Below are positions 8,959 to 18,467 of a stretch of DNA of 64,000 nucleotides, in pieces. Both the position numbers and the translations under genes were made by a program. Each line of letters opens with the position of its first letter. The stretch's first letter is position 1. Under the pieces are notes generated by a model. The model ran no database searches. It saw only the letters and a list, made by a program, of their open reading frames with translations, and had not been told where the DNA came from. The stretch comes from an uncultured Allomuricauda sp. (lineage in GTDB: Bacteria; Bacteroidota; Bacteroidia; Flavobacteriales; Flavobacteriaceae), in NCBI RefSeq assembly GCF_947501165.1, contig NZ_CANMUU010000002.1:806001-870000 (forward strand), in the 5' to 3' direction.

Positions 8959-9405
8959 ATGCAAGTTTTGAACTATCCTACCTATTCATTTCGTTTCAAA
9001 AGTAGCGAAAATACGGTCTCCATTTTTGATGTGATTCGTAAAAAATTTGTTCTTCTACAACCTGAAGAATGGGTTCGCCAGCATACCATCCACTATTTGA
9101 TTGAGACCAAGGGCTATCCCAAGATTCGCATCAACGTGGAAAAACAACTACAGGTGAATGAGCTAAAAAAAAGATACGATATTGTTGTTTTCAATCCACA
9201 AGGTGAAGTGGATATTCTGATAGAATGCAAGGCTCCGGATGTGCCAATAACCCAAAAAGTTTTTGACCAAATTGCCCGATATAATTATAAACTAAAAGCC
9301 AACTATCTTATAGTTACTAATGGGCTGAATCACTATTACTGCAAAACGGACCATCACAATGAAAAGTATTCTTTTTTGAAGGATATTCCTGATTTTCGCC
9401 GTTAA
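8959..9405 (+). CDS. Stand-alone HsdR_N-type (PD-(D/E)XK fold) protein
   Basis: 148 residues. The core RYDIVVFNPQGEVDILIECK shows the D...E-x-K signature of the restriction-endonuclease-like fold as found in the N-terminal domain of type I HsdR (HSDR_N_2). There is no helicase domain, and no hsdM or hsdS nearby. The ATG at 8959 is chosen over longer readings because it starts the conserved MQVLNYPTYSF segment and avoids overlap with holA. Twelve bases separate it from the glycosyltransferase downstream. This small protein is widespread in Bacteroidota next to holA; its role is unknown. A household role in DNA metabolism is more likely than restriction. Confidence 0.8.
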   Translation: MQVLNYPTYSFRFKSSENTVSIFDVIRKKFVLLQPEEWVRQHTIHYLIETKGYPKIRINVEKQLQVNELKKRYDIVVFNPQGEVDILIECKAPDVPITQKVFDQIARYNYKLKANYLIVTNGLNHYYCKTDHHNEKYSFLKDIPDFRR

Positions 9406-9417
9406 TTTGCTTCCGTT

Positions 9418-10419
9418 TTGAAAATCGCTGTTGTAATACTGAACTGGAATGGGGAAACACTTTTGGCAAAGTTCCTTCCCAAGGTACTGGAATACTCCAA
9501 AGGTGCCTCGGTTCATGTTGTCGATAACGCAAGTACGGATGGTTCAATCACCTTCCTAAAGAAAAATTTTCCTGACGTAGAGTTGGTTCAAAATACAACC
9601 AATGGTGGCTTTGCTAAAGGTTATAATGATGGCCTTAAACATATAAATGCTGACATTTATTGCCTATTAAATTCTGATGTGGAGGTTACACCAAATTGGT
9701 TGGAACCTATAAAAGAACTATTTCAAAAGGAACCAGAAGTATCCATTGTGCAACCCAAAATTTTGGATTTAAAGCGTAAAACACATTTTGAATATGCCGG
9801 TGCAGCTGGAGGTTTTATCGATAAATTAGGGTATCCCTTCTGTAGAGGCCGTATTTTTCAAGCTTTGGAAGAAGACCAAGGGCAATATGATGATGTAAAA
9901 GAAGTATTTTGGGCTACTGGAGCATGCATGTTTGTTAAAAGCCATGTATTTCAAACCCTTAAAGGGTTTGATGAAGATTATTTTGCCCACCAAGAAGAAA
10001 TTGATTTTTGTTGGAGGGCCAAAAACGCCGGTCATAAGGTTTTCTATACTGGGAAAAGTCATGTGTACCACCTAGGGGGATCTACCTTGAGCAATATGAA
10101 CCCAAAAAAAACCTTTCTCAATTTCCGAAACTCTTTATACTCTATTACCAAAAATCTACCCCCTGGAAAAGCGTTCCTTGTAATTTTTATGCGTTTGATA
10201 CTGGATGGTGTTGCAGCATTTCGATTCATTTTACAATTTAAACTCAATCATTTCATTGCGGTTTTAAGAGCACACCTAAGTTTTTATTGTAATTTTAGAA
10301 AGATATACCGAAAAAGGGAAAAAGCTAATTTTATATTAAATTACTATACTACAAAATCCATAGTTTGGTCTCATTTCGTACATCAAGTAAATAATTTTAA
10401 CATTTTAGTAAAAGATTAA
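9418..10419 (+). CDS. GT2-family glycosyltransferase
   Basis: 333 residues. The GT-A start IAVVILNWNG is followed by VHVVDNASTDGS (residues ~32-43), the nucleotide-binding DxD-like LLNSDVEV, GACMFVKS and DEDYFAHQEEIDFCWRAKNAG, all typical of rhamnosyl/dTDP-type GT2 enzymes. Hydrophobic residues near 245-275 may attach it to the membrane. The start is TTG at 9418, because the beta-strand that opens the fold begins at once and no ATG lies upstream. The spacing to the upstream gene is 12 bases. Donor and acceptor cannot be told; there is no polysaccharide cluster here. Confidence 0.87.
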   Translation: MKIAVVILNWNGETLLAKFLPKVLEYSKGASVHVVDNASTDGSITFLKKNFPDVELVQNTTNGGFAKGYNDGLKHINADIYCLLNSDVEVTPNWLEPIKELFQKEPEVSIVQPKILDLKRKTHFEYAGAAGGFIDKLGYPFCRGRIFQALEEDQGQYDDVKEVFWATGACMFVKSHVFQTLKGFDEDYFAHQEEIDFCWRAKNAGHKVFYTGKSHVYHLGGSTLSNMNPKKTFLNFRNSLYSITKNLPPGKAFLVIFMRLILDGVAAFRFILQFKLNHFIAVLRAHLSFYCNFRKIYRKREKANFILNYYTTKSIVWSHFVHQVNNFNILVKD

Positions 10420-10432
10420 CGATAGCGGAATA

Positions 10433-10460
10433 TTGAAACCTTGGTTTTTATATAATTTTG
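10433..10460 (+). promoter_or_regulatory. Probable promoter of the OmpA lipoprotein gene
   Basis: TTG at 10433-10435 and TAATTTTG at 10453-10460 match the Bacteroidota consensus with a 17-base spacer, slightly short. A start site near 10466 would give a leader of about 40 bases to ATG 10505. Confidence 0.5.
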
Positions 10461-10504
10461 GCTCTAAATCAAGGAAACAATATCGCTAATTTATACTCAG
10501 ATTT

Positions 10505-11377
10505 ATGAAAAAAGTACTTCTAGGAACATTGACAATGGCTGTTTTATTATCGTCTTGCGTCTCGCAAAAGAAATATGCAGACCTTGAGGCTAAACAAAAA
10601 GAAACTCAAGATTTATTGAATTCTGCTACGGTGAAATTGAATGACTGCCTTGAAGAAAAAGCTACTGCTTCTTCCAGGCTAAAGACACTTGAGGACCAAA
10701 ACGCTTTCTTAAAGGCAAACAATCAAGAATTAATAAACAACATGGGGAATTTGACCACCTTAACAACTAAAGGTGCCGAAAACCTTGAAAAGTCTCTTGA
10801 AAGCTTGAAAGAAAAGGACTTAACCATCCGTAGACTTCAAGATGCTGTGACTCGCCGGGATTCGGTAAACTTGTCATTGGTACAAAGCCTAAAAGGTGTA
10901 TTGGGTAACTTAGATGATGAAGACATTGAAATCAGTGTTGAAAAAGGTGTGGTATTCGTATCCATCTCGGATAAGTTATTGTTTAGAAGTGGAAGCTATA
11001 ACATCACTTCTGCCGCTAAAAGCGTATTGGGTAAAGTTGCCAAAGTGGTAAACAACAAACCTGATTTTGAATTCTTGGTTGAAGGGCACACGGATAATGT
11101 ACCATTCTCAAGTGGTGTATTAGTAGACAACTGGGATTTGAGTGCAAAACGTGCCACATCCATAGTTAGAACTCTGCAAAATGAGTTCAATGTGGACCCA
11201 AAACGTATGACCGCTGCCGGAAGAAGTTACTATGTGCCCTTAGCTTCTAATGATACGGCTGCTGAGAGAGCAAAAAATAGAAGAACCAGAATTGTAGTAT
11301 TACCTAAAATCGATCAGTTCTATAATATGATTGAAGAAGGAATGAAAGATCCAGCCATTGGAGGTACTGGAAAATAA
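10505..11377 (+). CDS. OmpA-family lipoprotein with coiled coil
   Basis: 290 residues. A lipoprotein signal peptide ends in the lipobox LLSSC (Cys18). Residues ~22-130 are a heptad-rich coiled coil. The C-terminal OmpA domain contains LLFRSGSYNIT, the peptidoglycan-binding signature VEGHTDNVPF, NWDLSAKRATSIVR, MTAAGRS and NRRTRIVVLP. The protein would anchor the outer membrane to the cell wall. It has its own promoter and a strong terminator, so it is probably a highly expressed single-gene unit. A degenerate paralogue lies at 21336-22112. Confidence 0.92.
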   Translation: MKKVLLGTLTMAVLLSSCVSQKKYADLEAKQKETQDLLNSATVKLNDCLEEKATASSRLKTLEDQNAFLKANNQELINNMGNLTTLTTKGAENLEKSLESLKEKDLTIRRLQDAVTRRDSVNLSLVQSLKGVLGNLDDEDIEISVEKGVVFVSISDKLLFRSGSYNITSAAKSVLGKVAKVVNNKPDFEFLVEGHTDNVPFSSGVLVDNWDLSAKRATSIVRTLQNEFNVDPKRMTAAGRSYYVPLASNDTAAERAKNRRTRIVVLPKIDQFYNMIEEGMKDPAIGGTGK

Positions 11378-11398
11378 CAATATTCCAAACTTAATTAT

Positions 11399-11429
11399 AG
11401 TAGGCCGCTTTTAGCGGCCTACTTTTTTT
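11399..11429 (+). terminator. Strong Rho-independent terminator after ompA
   Basis: GTAGGCCGC (11400-11408) pairs with GCGGCCTAC (11414-11422) across a 5-base loop and is followed by seven T. The flanking A/T extends the stem. It overlaps the last bases of the convergent sua5 gene. Confidence 0.88.
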
Positions 11430-12048
11430 AAAAGATATCTGTACTGCCCTTTCCCTCCCTAACCACTTCGGGAATACCTGTGGACAAATCAATTACAGTA
11501 GAAGCAACATTTCCTCCATATCCGCCATCTACTACAATATCAACCAAATTCTGCCACTTTTCAAAAATGAGTTCAGGGTCAGTAGTATACTCTAAAATAT
11601 CATCCTCATCGTAAATGGAAGTGGACACAATTGGATTGCCCAACTCAAGCACCAGTGCTCTTGCGATCTCATTATCCGGAACCCGGATTCCAACCGTTTT
11701 CCTTTTCTTGAAATCCTTAGGTAAGTTATTGTTCCCTGGGAGAATAAATGTATAAGGACCGGGAAGTGCCCTTTTTAGAATTTTGAAAGTGGCTGAGTCT
11801 ATCTGTCTTACAAAATCGGATAGATTGCTCAGATCTGCACAAACAAAAGACCAGTTGGCCTTAGCCAGTTTAATTCCCTTTATACGAGCAATTTTTTCCA
11901 GTGCTTTTGTATTGGTAATGTCACATCCTAAACCATAAACGGTATCTGTTGGATAGATAACCAATCCACCTTTGCGCAGAACATGGGCAACCTTCTCCAC
12001 TTGTCTTGGATTGGGGTTCTCTTCAAAAAGCTTTACTAGTTCTGCCAT
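11428..12048 (-). CDS. L-threonylcarbamoyladenylate synthase (Sua5/YciO/YrdC family)
   Basis: 206 residues. The motifs GGLVIYPTDTVYGLGCDI, LPGPYTFIL, KRKTVGIRVPDN, NPIVSTSIYDEDD and ASTVIDLS are those of the YrdC domain that makes threonylcarbamoyl-AMP for tRNA t6A37. The Sua5 C-terminal domain is absent. The form with SFVCADLSNLSDF is also found in YciO-type paralogues, so a paralogue of tsaC with another role cannot be excluded. It is convergent with ompA; the 3' end touches its terminator. Confidence 0.82.
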   Translation of the reverse strand: MAELVKLFEENPNPRQVEKVAHVLRKGGLVIYPTDTVYGLGCDITNTKALEKIARIKGIKLAKANWSFVCADLSNLSDFVRQIDSATFKILKRALPGPYTFILPGNNNLPKDFKKRKTVGIRVPDNEIARALVLELGNPIVSTSIYDEDDILEYTTDPELIFEKWQNLVDIVVDGGYGGNVASTVIDLSTGIPEVVREGKGSTDIF

Positions 12049-12217
12049 GAGTTACTTACAAAGTAACGAAGAATACCGTTTAAATCATGCCAACGAACCA
12101 ACCAAATGAATTATAATTTCTCCACAGAGAAGCACATCTATCAATTGAGAATGGAGTTACATAAATCTATTAAGTTTTATTAAAGGATATTTAAAGAAAT
12201 TGCTCGAAAAGCAATTT

Positions 12218-13516
12218 ATGCCCAAGTTTAATGCACCTTTTATCTTAATATTTACATTCTTTTCAATCCTTTGTTGTAAGGAAAACAAGAGGGATTTAGG
12301 TAAAGTAAAGTTCAATGATTCTGAAGAGTTTAAAACTCCGGATAGCATTTTAGCTTGGTCAAAAACATTGTTGGTATTGAATTCAAATTCGGAAGATTTT
12401 GAGAACCAAGCTACGCAATTGAACAAAAGAATAAAGAGCGCTTTCAGCGGCTTAAAAGACACTTCTCAATTAAACCAATTGACTAAAGTTCTTATTAATA
12501 ACAATGAAAAATACGGTGTAGTTCTGGCACAAACAACTGATGGGCGTTTACGTCTTTTCACTTGGGATACTCGGTTAGGAGGTTCCATGAAGATGTACGA
12601 GAACTGTGTTTTGACTGAAAACCGAGGGGAAGTTCAAGTAAACGAAATTGAAAACAAATCGGTTTTATATAACAAGATATATACCTTTGCAAATTCAACA
12701 AACCAATCAATATATCTCTTTTCAGGTTCAGGAAAATCATCTGGATATGAATTCTTTCATCATCTGCAGGCATTTAGCATTGAGAAAGGTAAACTCGAGG
12801 CCAAGTCCATTTTCCCAGATGGTAAAAATGATTGGAACAACCCATTCTCAATAGAAAACGGATACAGCAATACCAAGTTAGGTTTCATCATAAGCGAAAA
12901 TGGGATAGAAATATCCAAATCATCACCATTGCCCAATGGGACTATGTGGCATCAATACATTTTTGACGGTAAAGAATACATTCCAAAGAAGTACTCCCCT
13001 AAAAATCAGTTTAATGAAACTAGTTTTGATATAGAAAATGAGTATCAATTTATTAAAGGGTCGGAAGTTCCTTCTTATGTTGAATCTAATGAAGATAGAA
13101 AGGAGTATTCATTTGAAGATGACTATACTGTGGTAGAAACGGCATTTCAAGTAGGAAAAAAACCAAAAATACCCGTTTTGAACAACCCCGATGGCAAAAA
13201 AGAGATTCAGGTAAGTAAACAAGTACGCCTTATTGGCAAGTCTGAAAACTTCATTTTTCTTGATTCTGGAGGAGTTCCAGAAGACTGGCTGTTACATATC
13301 TACGACATAAATCAACAAAAAATCATACTTTCCAAATACGTGGCCAAGGCCATGTTACAAGATGAATTGCTAATTTTTTCCGAATTGTCAAACACAATAA
13401 ATTCCGGTTGTGAAAATGAATCATTTGGTCATTTTAAAATTAACGTGCTTCACTATCGCCAAGATTTCCCTACTCTGCAACCAACTGGGCAATCGTATTG
13501 CTCTTACATACAGTGA
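12218..13516 (+). CDS. Lipoprotein of unknown function
   Basis: 432 residues from ATG 12218 (an in-frame TTG lies six codons earlier). The N-terminus, a hydrophobic stretch ending in FFSILCC, is a lipoprotein signal peptide. The rest is polar, with no membrane span and no motif I recognise; it contains an internal stretch QTTDGRLRLFTWDTRLGGSM that looks like a beta-strand repeat. It stands alone, after the divergent sua5 gene and 108 bases before a sensor kinase. Probably periplasmic face of a membrane. I do not know the family. Confidence 0.75.
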   Translation: MPKFNAPFILIFTFFSILCCKENKRDLGKVKFNDSEEFKTPDSILAWSKTLLVLNSNSEDFENQATQLNKRIKSAFSGLKDTSQLNQLTKVLINNNEKYGVVLAQTTDGRLRLFTWDTRLGGSMKMYENCVLTENRGEVQVNEIENKSVLYNKIYTFANSTNQSIYLFSGSGKSSGYEFFHHLQAFSIEKGKLEAKSIFPDGKNDWNNPFSIENGYSNTKLGFIISENGIEISKSSPLPNGTMWHQYIFDGKEYIPKKYSPKNQFNETSFDIENEYQFIKGSEVPSYVESNEDRKEYSFEDDYTVVETAFQVGKKPKIPVLNNPDGKKEIQVSKQVRLIGKSENFIFLDSGGVPEDWLLHIYDINQQKIILSKYVAKAMLQDELLIFSELSNTINSGCENESFGHFKINVLHYRQDFPTLQPTGQSYCSYIQ

Positions 13517-13624
13517 AAGATTGGCAAAATCATCGATGTAGTGTTGCATTATATCGATTAATTGCAATATTGGCCATAAAATCACGTTTTATGGACTAGA
13601 AAATTTAAGTCCAAATCTTACGCT

Positions 13625-15463
13625 ATGAACACCATTAGAGGTCGGGTGCTAATTGCATTTCTCTTACTGTTCCTTCTTATAGGGCCCTTCCTTTTATTTG
13701 CATTCAACAGTCTTAAAAAGATTGACAACGCAAAGACATTGCGCGAAAGCGTTGCTGTTTTCGATGGAAATCGACTGAAAGCAGACAATAAATTTTTCCA
13801 AATCCTGGATTTTGATACAAAGCAGGACGAATTTTATCTGGAGAAGTCCTCCAAATACTTAAAAGAATACCAAACGTATATCAAAAACTCCAAGGAGGCA
13901 CTTAAAGATATTCGCGCAGCTAATTACAATACCAACAATACGGTTAATAAGCGGTTAAGACGTATCACAACAGATTTGGACGAACTTAACTACAAAATTG
14001 TACAAGTTCTTGACCTGATTCAAAAGAAAGGGTTCAAAAACTTCGGAACCATTGGCGAAATGCGAAGAAGCATCCATCAATTGGAAAGTGAGGCAATAGG
14101 CATAGAGCTCGTTGAAGTTTTACAGATAAGAAGACTGGAAAAAGATTTTTTTCTTAGAAAGGACCCGGCTTATGTAAAAGAGCTCAATAGTCTCTGCAAC
14201 AACATACTGGAACGTTTAAGAAATGCCCCCGAAGCGGATATGATAACCTTCGAGCTTCTTAGGGGGTATCAGAGAAACTTCAATGTAATCACCTCGCTTG
14301 ATAGTAAAATTGGAAATAGAAATTCTGGTTTGATCAAAGAAATTCAAGCCATACAGGCCAAGTTAAACACTAATACTGCGGCACTCTATACCTTGGTAGA
14401 TGCAGATTCAGAACTGATGACCGCCTCTATTAAATCCTATTTGGTGCTGTTCTTTACCATTACCATGCTTTTCGCAATTCTATCGGCTTTTGTTTTTTCC
14501 AGTCATATTGCAAAGCCCATCAAAACCTTAATTTCTGACATGGATTCCATTGTTCAGAATAATTTTGAGGGGCAGTTGAATAAATCAAAAAGTTTAAAAA
14601 TCACCGAAATAGATAAACTCACGGGTACCTATAATGGCTTGGTAACCAAAATAAGAAAGCAGATTACCACATTAAGTGAGAAAAATAAAATTCTGCATTC
14701 CTTAAATGGAAAGTTGGTCGAATCTGAAAATGAATTAAAGGAAGCCTCCAGAATTAAGGATAAGTTCTTCTCCATCATTTCACACGATTTAAGAGGCCAT
14801 ACTGGAAATGTGCTTTCGCTTGCAAATATCTTGAAAGAGGATAAAGATGAATTAGGCGAGGAAGAAAAGAAAATGTTTGTAAAATATTTGTCTGATGCCT
14901 CGCAAAACCTGCAGTTGTTATTGGACAATCTATTGAATTGGGCCAAATCTCAAATGAACGACCATGAGGTCTCGAAAAAATCGTTCGACATATTCAATGT
15001 TATTGAAAAGAATGTAGAACTCTTTAAGGAAAATGCATTTCGAAAAGGCATCCTCATCAGTCATGAAGCAAAAGAAGTTTCCAAAGTCTATGCGGATAAG
15101 GATATGATTGATTTTGTGATTCGGAATTTGTTGTCCAATGCCCTAAAGTTCACAAAAAGCGGCGACTCAATTAGTGTTGATGTTTTGGAAGAAGAAGGAC
15201 ATTTAAAAGTCAAGGTAAAGGACACTGGTATTGGCATGAGCAAAGCTCAACGTGAGGCCCTTCTCAATTCTACAAAGGAAAACCCTTCAACCAAAGGAAC
15301 GGATAATGAAGAGGGAACGGGTCTTGGTTTTGCCATATGCAAAGATTTCATCCAACGCAACAATGGCATGATTTATATTGAATCCAAAGAAGGAAAGGGC
15401 AGTACATTTTCTTTTACCGTGCCCACAAATTTAACCCGAGAAAGTATTCTTAAAGTTTCTTAG
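13625..15463 (+). CDS. Membrane sensor histidine kinase
   Basis: 612 residues: a membrane span at ~9-29, an extracytoplasmic helical sensor region (~30-265), a second span at ~270-292, a HAMP-like linker (SSHIAKPIKTL...), a short coiled coil, the HisKA box FSIISHDLRG with the phospho-accepting His387, and a HATPase domain with the N box (FVIRNLLSNALKF), G1 (KDTGIGMS) and G2 (GTGLGFAI). No response regulator gene is adjacent, so it is an orphan kinase. Its last 4 bases overlap the end of the convergent helicase gene. The long helical sensor region resembles four-helix sensor domains; the ligand is unknown. Confidence 0.9.
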   Translation: MNTIRGRVLIAFLLLFLLIGPFLLFAFNSLKKIDNAKTLRESVAVFDGNRLKADNKFFQILDFDTKQDEFYLEKSSKYLKEYQTYIKNSKEALKDIRAANYNTNNTVNKRLRRITTDLDELNYKIVQVLDLIQKKGFKNFGTIGEMRRSIHQLESEAIGIELVEVLQIRRLEKDFFLRKDPAYVKELNSLCNNILERLRNAPEADMITFELLRGYQRNFNVITSLDSKIGNRNSGLIKEIQAIQAKLNTNTAALYTLVDADSELMTASIKSYLVLFFTITMLFAILSAFVFSSHIAKPIKTLISDMDSIVQNNFEGQLNKSKSLKITEIDKLTGTYNGLVTKIRKQITTLSEKNKILHSLNGKLVESENELKEASRIKDKFFSIISHDLRGHTGNVLSLANILKEDKDELGEEEKKMFVKYLSDASQNLQLLLDNLLNWAKSQMNDHEVSKKSFDIFNVIEKNVELFKENAFRKGILISHEAKEVSKVYADKDMIDFVIRNLLSNALKFTKSGDSISVDVLEEEGHLKVKVKDTGIGMSKAQREALLNSTKENPSTKGTDNEEGTGLGFAICKDFIQRNNGMIYIESKEGKGSTFSFTVPTNLTRESILKVS

Positions 15464-17790
15464 TCATTCAATATTTCCAACTTGGCAAAGCGAAGCAGTA
15501 GTTTTTTTATATCCCCTTTTTCAAATTGAATTTCGGCCTTCTTATCGTTTCCTACCCCTTCTATTTTCAAGACCTTTCCTTTTCCAAATCTTGTATGATT
15601 AACTCGCATCCCAGCTGAAAGGTTGGCATCCACAACGTTAGTGTTTGATGAAGGAGAGCTCAATTCAGGTTTCAGTTTACGAAGTTTTCTAAGCTGATTT
15701 TCATTGGGTCTTTGACTTGTTGGCGGGGTTCCTTTGACGGGTTTGGTAGACCGAAGTTTGCTCTTATCAACTTCTCCAAAAATATTGGCATCAATCATGG
15801 ATTTATAACGGTATCCATCATTTACGGGAGTTAAATTCTCTACATACTTTTCGTCGATTTCCTCCAAAAACCGACTGGGCTCTGCATCTATCAATTTACC
15901 CCATCTGTATCGATTTTGAGTGTAGGTCAAATAGGCCTGTTTCTCAGCCCTTGTAAGTGCCACATAAAAAAGGCGTCTTTCTTCTTCCAGTTCACTTCGC
16001 GTATTCATGCTCATAGCTGAAGGAAAGAGATCCTCTTCCATTCCAACAATGTACACATAGGGAAACTCCAGTCCTTTGGCCAAGTGAATGGTCATAAGTG
16101 CCACCCTGTCATCATCCCCGGTTTCCTTATCCATATCGGTTGCCAAAGCCACGTCTTCCAAAAACTCGGTTAAGCTTCCAGTTGCATCTGCCAATTCTTT
16201 CTGCCCTTCCACAAAGTCCTTGATACCGTTTAATAACTCTTCAATGTTTTCCATCCGGGCAATCCCCTCAGGAGTACCATCTTTTTTGAACTCAAGAAGC
16301 AATCCTGTTTTTTTGGACACATGCTCAGCTAGAGTAAAGGCATCACTTCCCGCGTTCATGATTTGGAAACTTTTGATCATGGTAACAAAGTCCTCCAATT
16401 TACGCTGGGTTCCAGCATTTATCTTTAATTGGAGTTTGTACAGATTTTCCATGACTTCAAAAATGGAACGGCCATAGTGATTTGCAGCTACTACAAGCTT
16501 GTCAATGGTTGTTTGCCCAATTCCCCTAGCCGGAAAATTGATGATACGTTTTAACGCTTCTTCGTCCTTAGGATTGATAACCATACGCAGATAGGCCAAA
16601 ACATCCTTGATTTCCTTTCGCTGATAAAAGGAAAGGCCACCATAAATTCGATACGGAATATCTCTTTTGCGCAGTGCATCTTCAATGGCCCTGGATTGTG
16701 AATTGGTTCGATACAATACGGCAAACTCTCCATTCTGCAATTGATGTTGCATCCGGCTTTCGAAAATGGATGAAGCAACATACCTGCCCTCTTCCGCATC
16801 AGTGACACTTCTGTGGATTTTGATGGGACTTCCCTCATCATTGGAAGTCCAAACCACTTTTTCCAGTTGGTTCTTGTTTTTGGCGATGATGGAATTGGCC
16901 GCATTTACTATGTTTTTCGTAGAACGGTAGTTTTGCTCCAACCGATATACCGCAACATCATCGTAATCTCTCTGGAAATTGAGAATGTTACTTATGTTTG
17001 CCCCCCGAAACGAATAGATACTTTGAGCATCATCCCCAACTACGCAAATATTCTGGTAGCGGTCAGACAGGGCTTTTACAATAAGATATTGAGAGTGGTT
17101 GGTATCTTGATACTCATCCACTAAAATATATTTAAAACGCTCCTGGTATTTCATCAATACTTCAGGAAATCGGGTCAAAAGTTCATTGGTGCGCAGTAGT
17201 AAATCATCAAAATCCATGGCACCCGCCTTAAAACAACGGTCCACATAATTTTGATAAATCTCTCCCAACCTTGGCCGTTTGGCCATGGCATCTGCCTCGA
17301 CCAATTCGGGATTCTGAAAATAGGCCTTAACCGTAATTAGACTGTTTTTGTAGGATGAAATTCGGTTTTGAATCTGCTTGTATTTATAGATGTCCTTATC
17401 CAACCCCATTTCTTTGATGATGGAAGCAATCAAACGCTGCGAATCCTGAGTGTCGTAAATAGTAAAGTTGCCCGGATAGCCTAATTTATCACTTTCAAAC
17501 CGCAGTAACTTGGCAAAAACCGAGTGAAATGTGCCCATCCAAAGGTTTTTAGCCTCTGAATTTCCTACAATGGTAGCAATACGCTTTTTCATTTCTTTAG
17601 CAGCCTTATTGGTAAAGGTCAATGCCAAAATATTGAATGAATCTACCCCCTGCTCCATCAAATGGGCAATACGAAAGGTAAGAACCCGTGTCTTTCCCGA
17701 TCCTGCTCCCGCAATAACCATCAAAGGACCATCCTTATGCAAAACCGGTGCACGCTGCGCATCATTTAATTCATCCAAAAACGTACTCAA
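15460..17790 (-). CDS. pcrA: UvrD/PcrA-type ATP-dependent DNA helicase
   Basis: 776 residues of superfamily 1A. The Q-motif region LNDAQRAPV is followed by Walker A AGAGSGKTRVL (~residues 26-36), motif Ia LALTFTNKAAKEMKKR, motif II ILVDEYQDTN, motif III VGDDAQSIYSFRGA, motif IV YRLEQNYRST, motif V LMTIHLAKGLEFPYV and motif VI RRLFYVALTRAE. The C-terminal ~70 residues contain a small domain (GMRVNHTRFGKGKVLKIEG) that is typical of PcrA. The start is TTG at 17790, because the family's first conserved residues follow directly. Acts in repair and in clearing proteins from DNA. Confidence 0.92.
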   Translation of the reverse strand: MSTFLDELNDAQRAPVLHKDGPLMVIAGAGSGKTRVLTFRIAHLMEQGVDSFNILALTFTNKAAKEMKKRIATIVGNSEAKNLWMGTFHSVFAKLLRFESDKLGYPGNFTIYDTQDSQRLIASIIKEMGLDKDIYKYKQIQNRISSYKNSLITVKAYFQNPELVEADAMAKRPRLGEIYQNYVDRCFKAGAMDFDDLLLRTNELLTRFPEVLMKYQERFKYILVDEYQDTNHSQYLIVKALSDRYQNICVVGDDAQSIYSFRGANISNILNFQRDYDDVAVYRLEQNYRSTKNIVNAANSIIAKNKNQLEKVVWTSNDEGSPIKIHRSVTDAEEGRYVASSIFESRMQHQLQNGEFAVLYRTNSQSRAIEDALRKRDIPYRIYGGLSFYQRKEIKDVLAYLRMVINPKDEEALKRIINFPARGIGQTTIDKLVVAANHYGRSIFEVMENLYKLQLKINAGTQRKLEDFVTMIKSFQIMNAGSDAFTLAEHVSKKTGLLLEFKKDGTPEGIARMENIEELLNGIKDFVEGQKELADATGSLTEFLEDVALATDMDKETGDDDRVALMTIHLAKGLEFPYVYIVGMEEDLFPSAMSMNTRSELEEERRLFYVALTRAEKQAYLTYTQNRYRWGKLIDAEPSRFLEEIDEKYVENLTPVNDGYRYKSMIDANIFGEVDKSKLRSTKPVKGTPPTSQRPNENQLRKLRKLKPELSSPSSNTNVVDANLSAGMRVNHTRFGKGKVLKIEGVGNDKKAEIQFEKGDIKKLLLRFAKLEILND

Positions 17791-17923
17791 AAGCTATTCT
17801 ATTTTAAAAGCAAGGGTGAAATTAGCCAATTATGAACTCATGATAAAATCATCCTTTTAATAGTTATAAACAGGGCCGCATTCCCCTGAATTTGAATATA
17901 TTTAAGCGTTTAAACCTATTTTC

Positions 17924-18463
17924 ATGAAGCCATCCAACCTTTTGCTTGCTCTTCTTTTAATTTTTCCGATACTGATAATGAGCCAAGAAAAAAAGGCTGG
18001 GCCCGTCTTGGATGAATATGGTAAGGTATGGAAGATAGAGAATCCTGACTTTGCGACTGATACTACCATGGAGTATAGGGTGGTTTTTGATATTATGCAC
18101 AGTCCTGAATCTTATACAGAACTCAATCGGAGTATTGAAACTGCTGCGCGTTTTTTGAACATGCATGCGCAAAATGGGGTTCCTGAATCCCAACTAAAAG
18201 TGGCTCTGGTTGTGCATAGCAAAGCATCCAAAGATGTAATCACAAATGAAGCATACCAAACCCGATTTAGCACCCAAAACCCTAATCAAGATATGATTAA
18301 GCAACTCATGGATTCTGATGTGGAGTTTATTTTATGTGGCCAATCTTCAAAATCTAGGGATTACCCCAAAGAAGACCTGATTCCTGGTGTGAAAATGTCA
18401 CTTTCGGCCATGACAGCACTGATTCAACTACAAAATAAAGGCTATCAACTCATTAAATTTTAA
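17924..18463 (+). CDS. Secreted DsrE-family protein
   Basis: 179 residues with a signal peptide (hydrophobic residues 5-19, ending near IMSQ). The DsrE/DsrF-like core follows: EYRVVFDIMHSPE, LKVALVVHSKAS and VEFILCGQSS, with one Cys in the usual active-site position. Secreted DsrE proteins are thought to handle sulfur or thiols, but no function is shown. It heads a tight same-strand run: an M20 amidohydrolase starts four bases later. A weak promoter (TTA-N20-TGAATTTG, 17864-17894) lies upstream. Confidence 0.78.
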   Translation: MKPSNLLLALLLIFPILIMSQEKKAGPVLDEYGKVWKIENPDFATDTTMEYRVVFDIMHSPESYTELNRSIETAARFLNMHAQNGVPESQLKVALVVHSKASKDVITNEAYQTRFSTQNPNQDMIKQLMDSDVEFILCGQSSKSRDYPKEDLIPGVKMSLSAMTALIQLQNKGYQLIKF

Positions 18464-18467
18464 CACA

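Noticed and set aside
8932-9405. A restriction-modification or defence locus around the HsdR_N-like gene
   Set aside because: No methylase, specificity or helicase gene is nearby, and the place beside holA is a common core neighbourhood.
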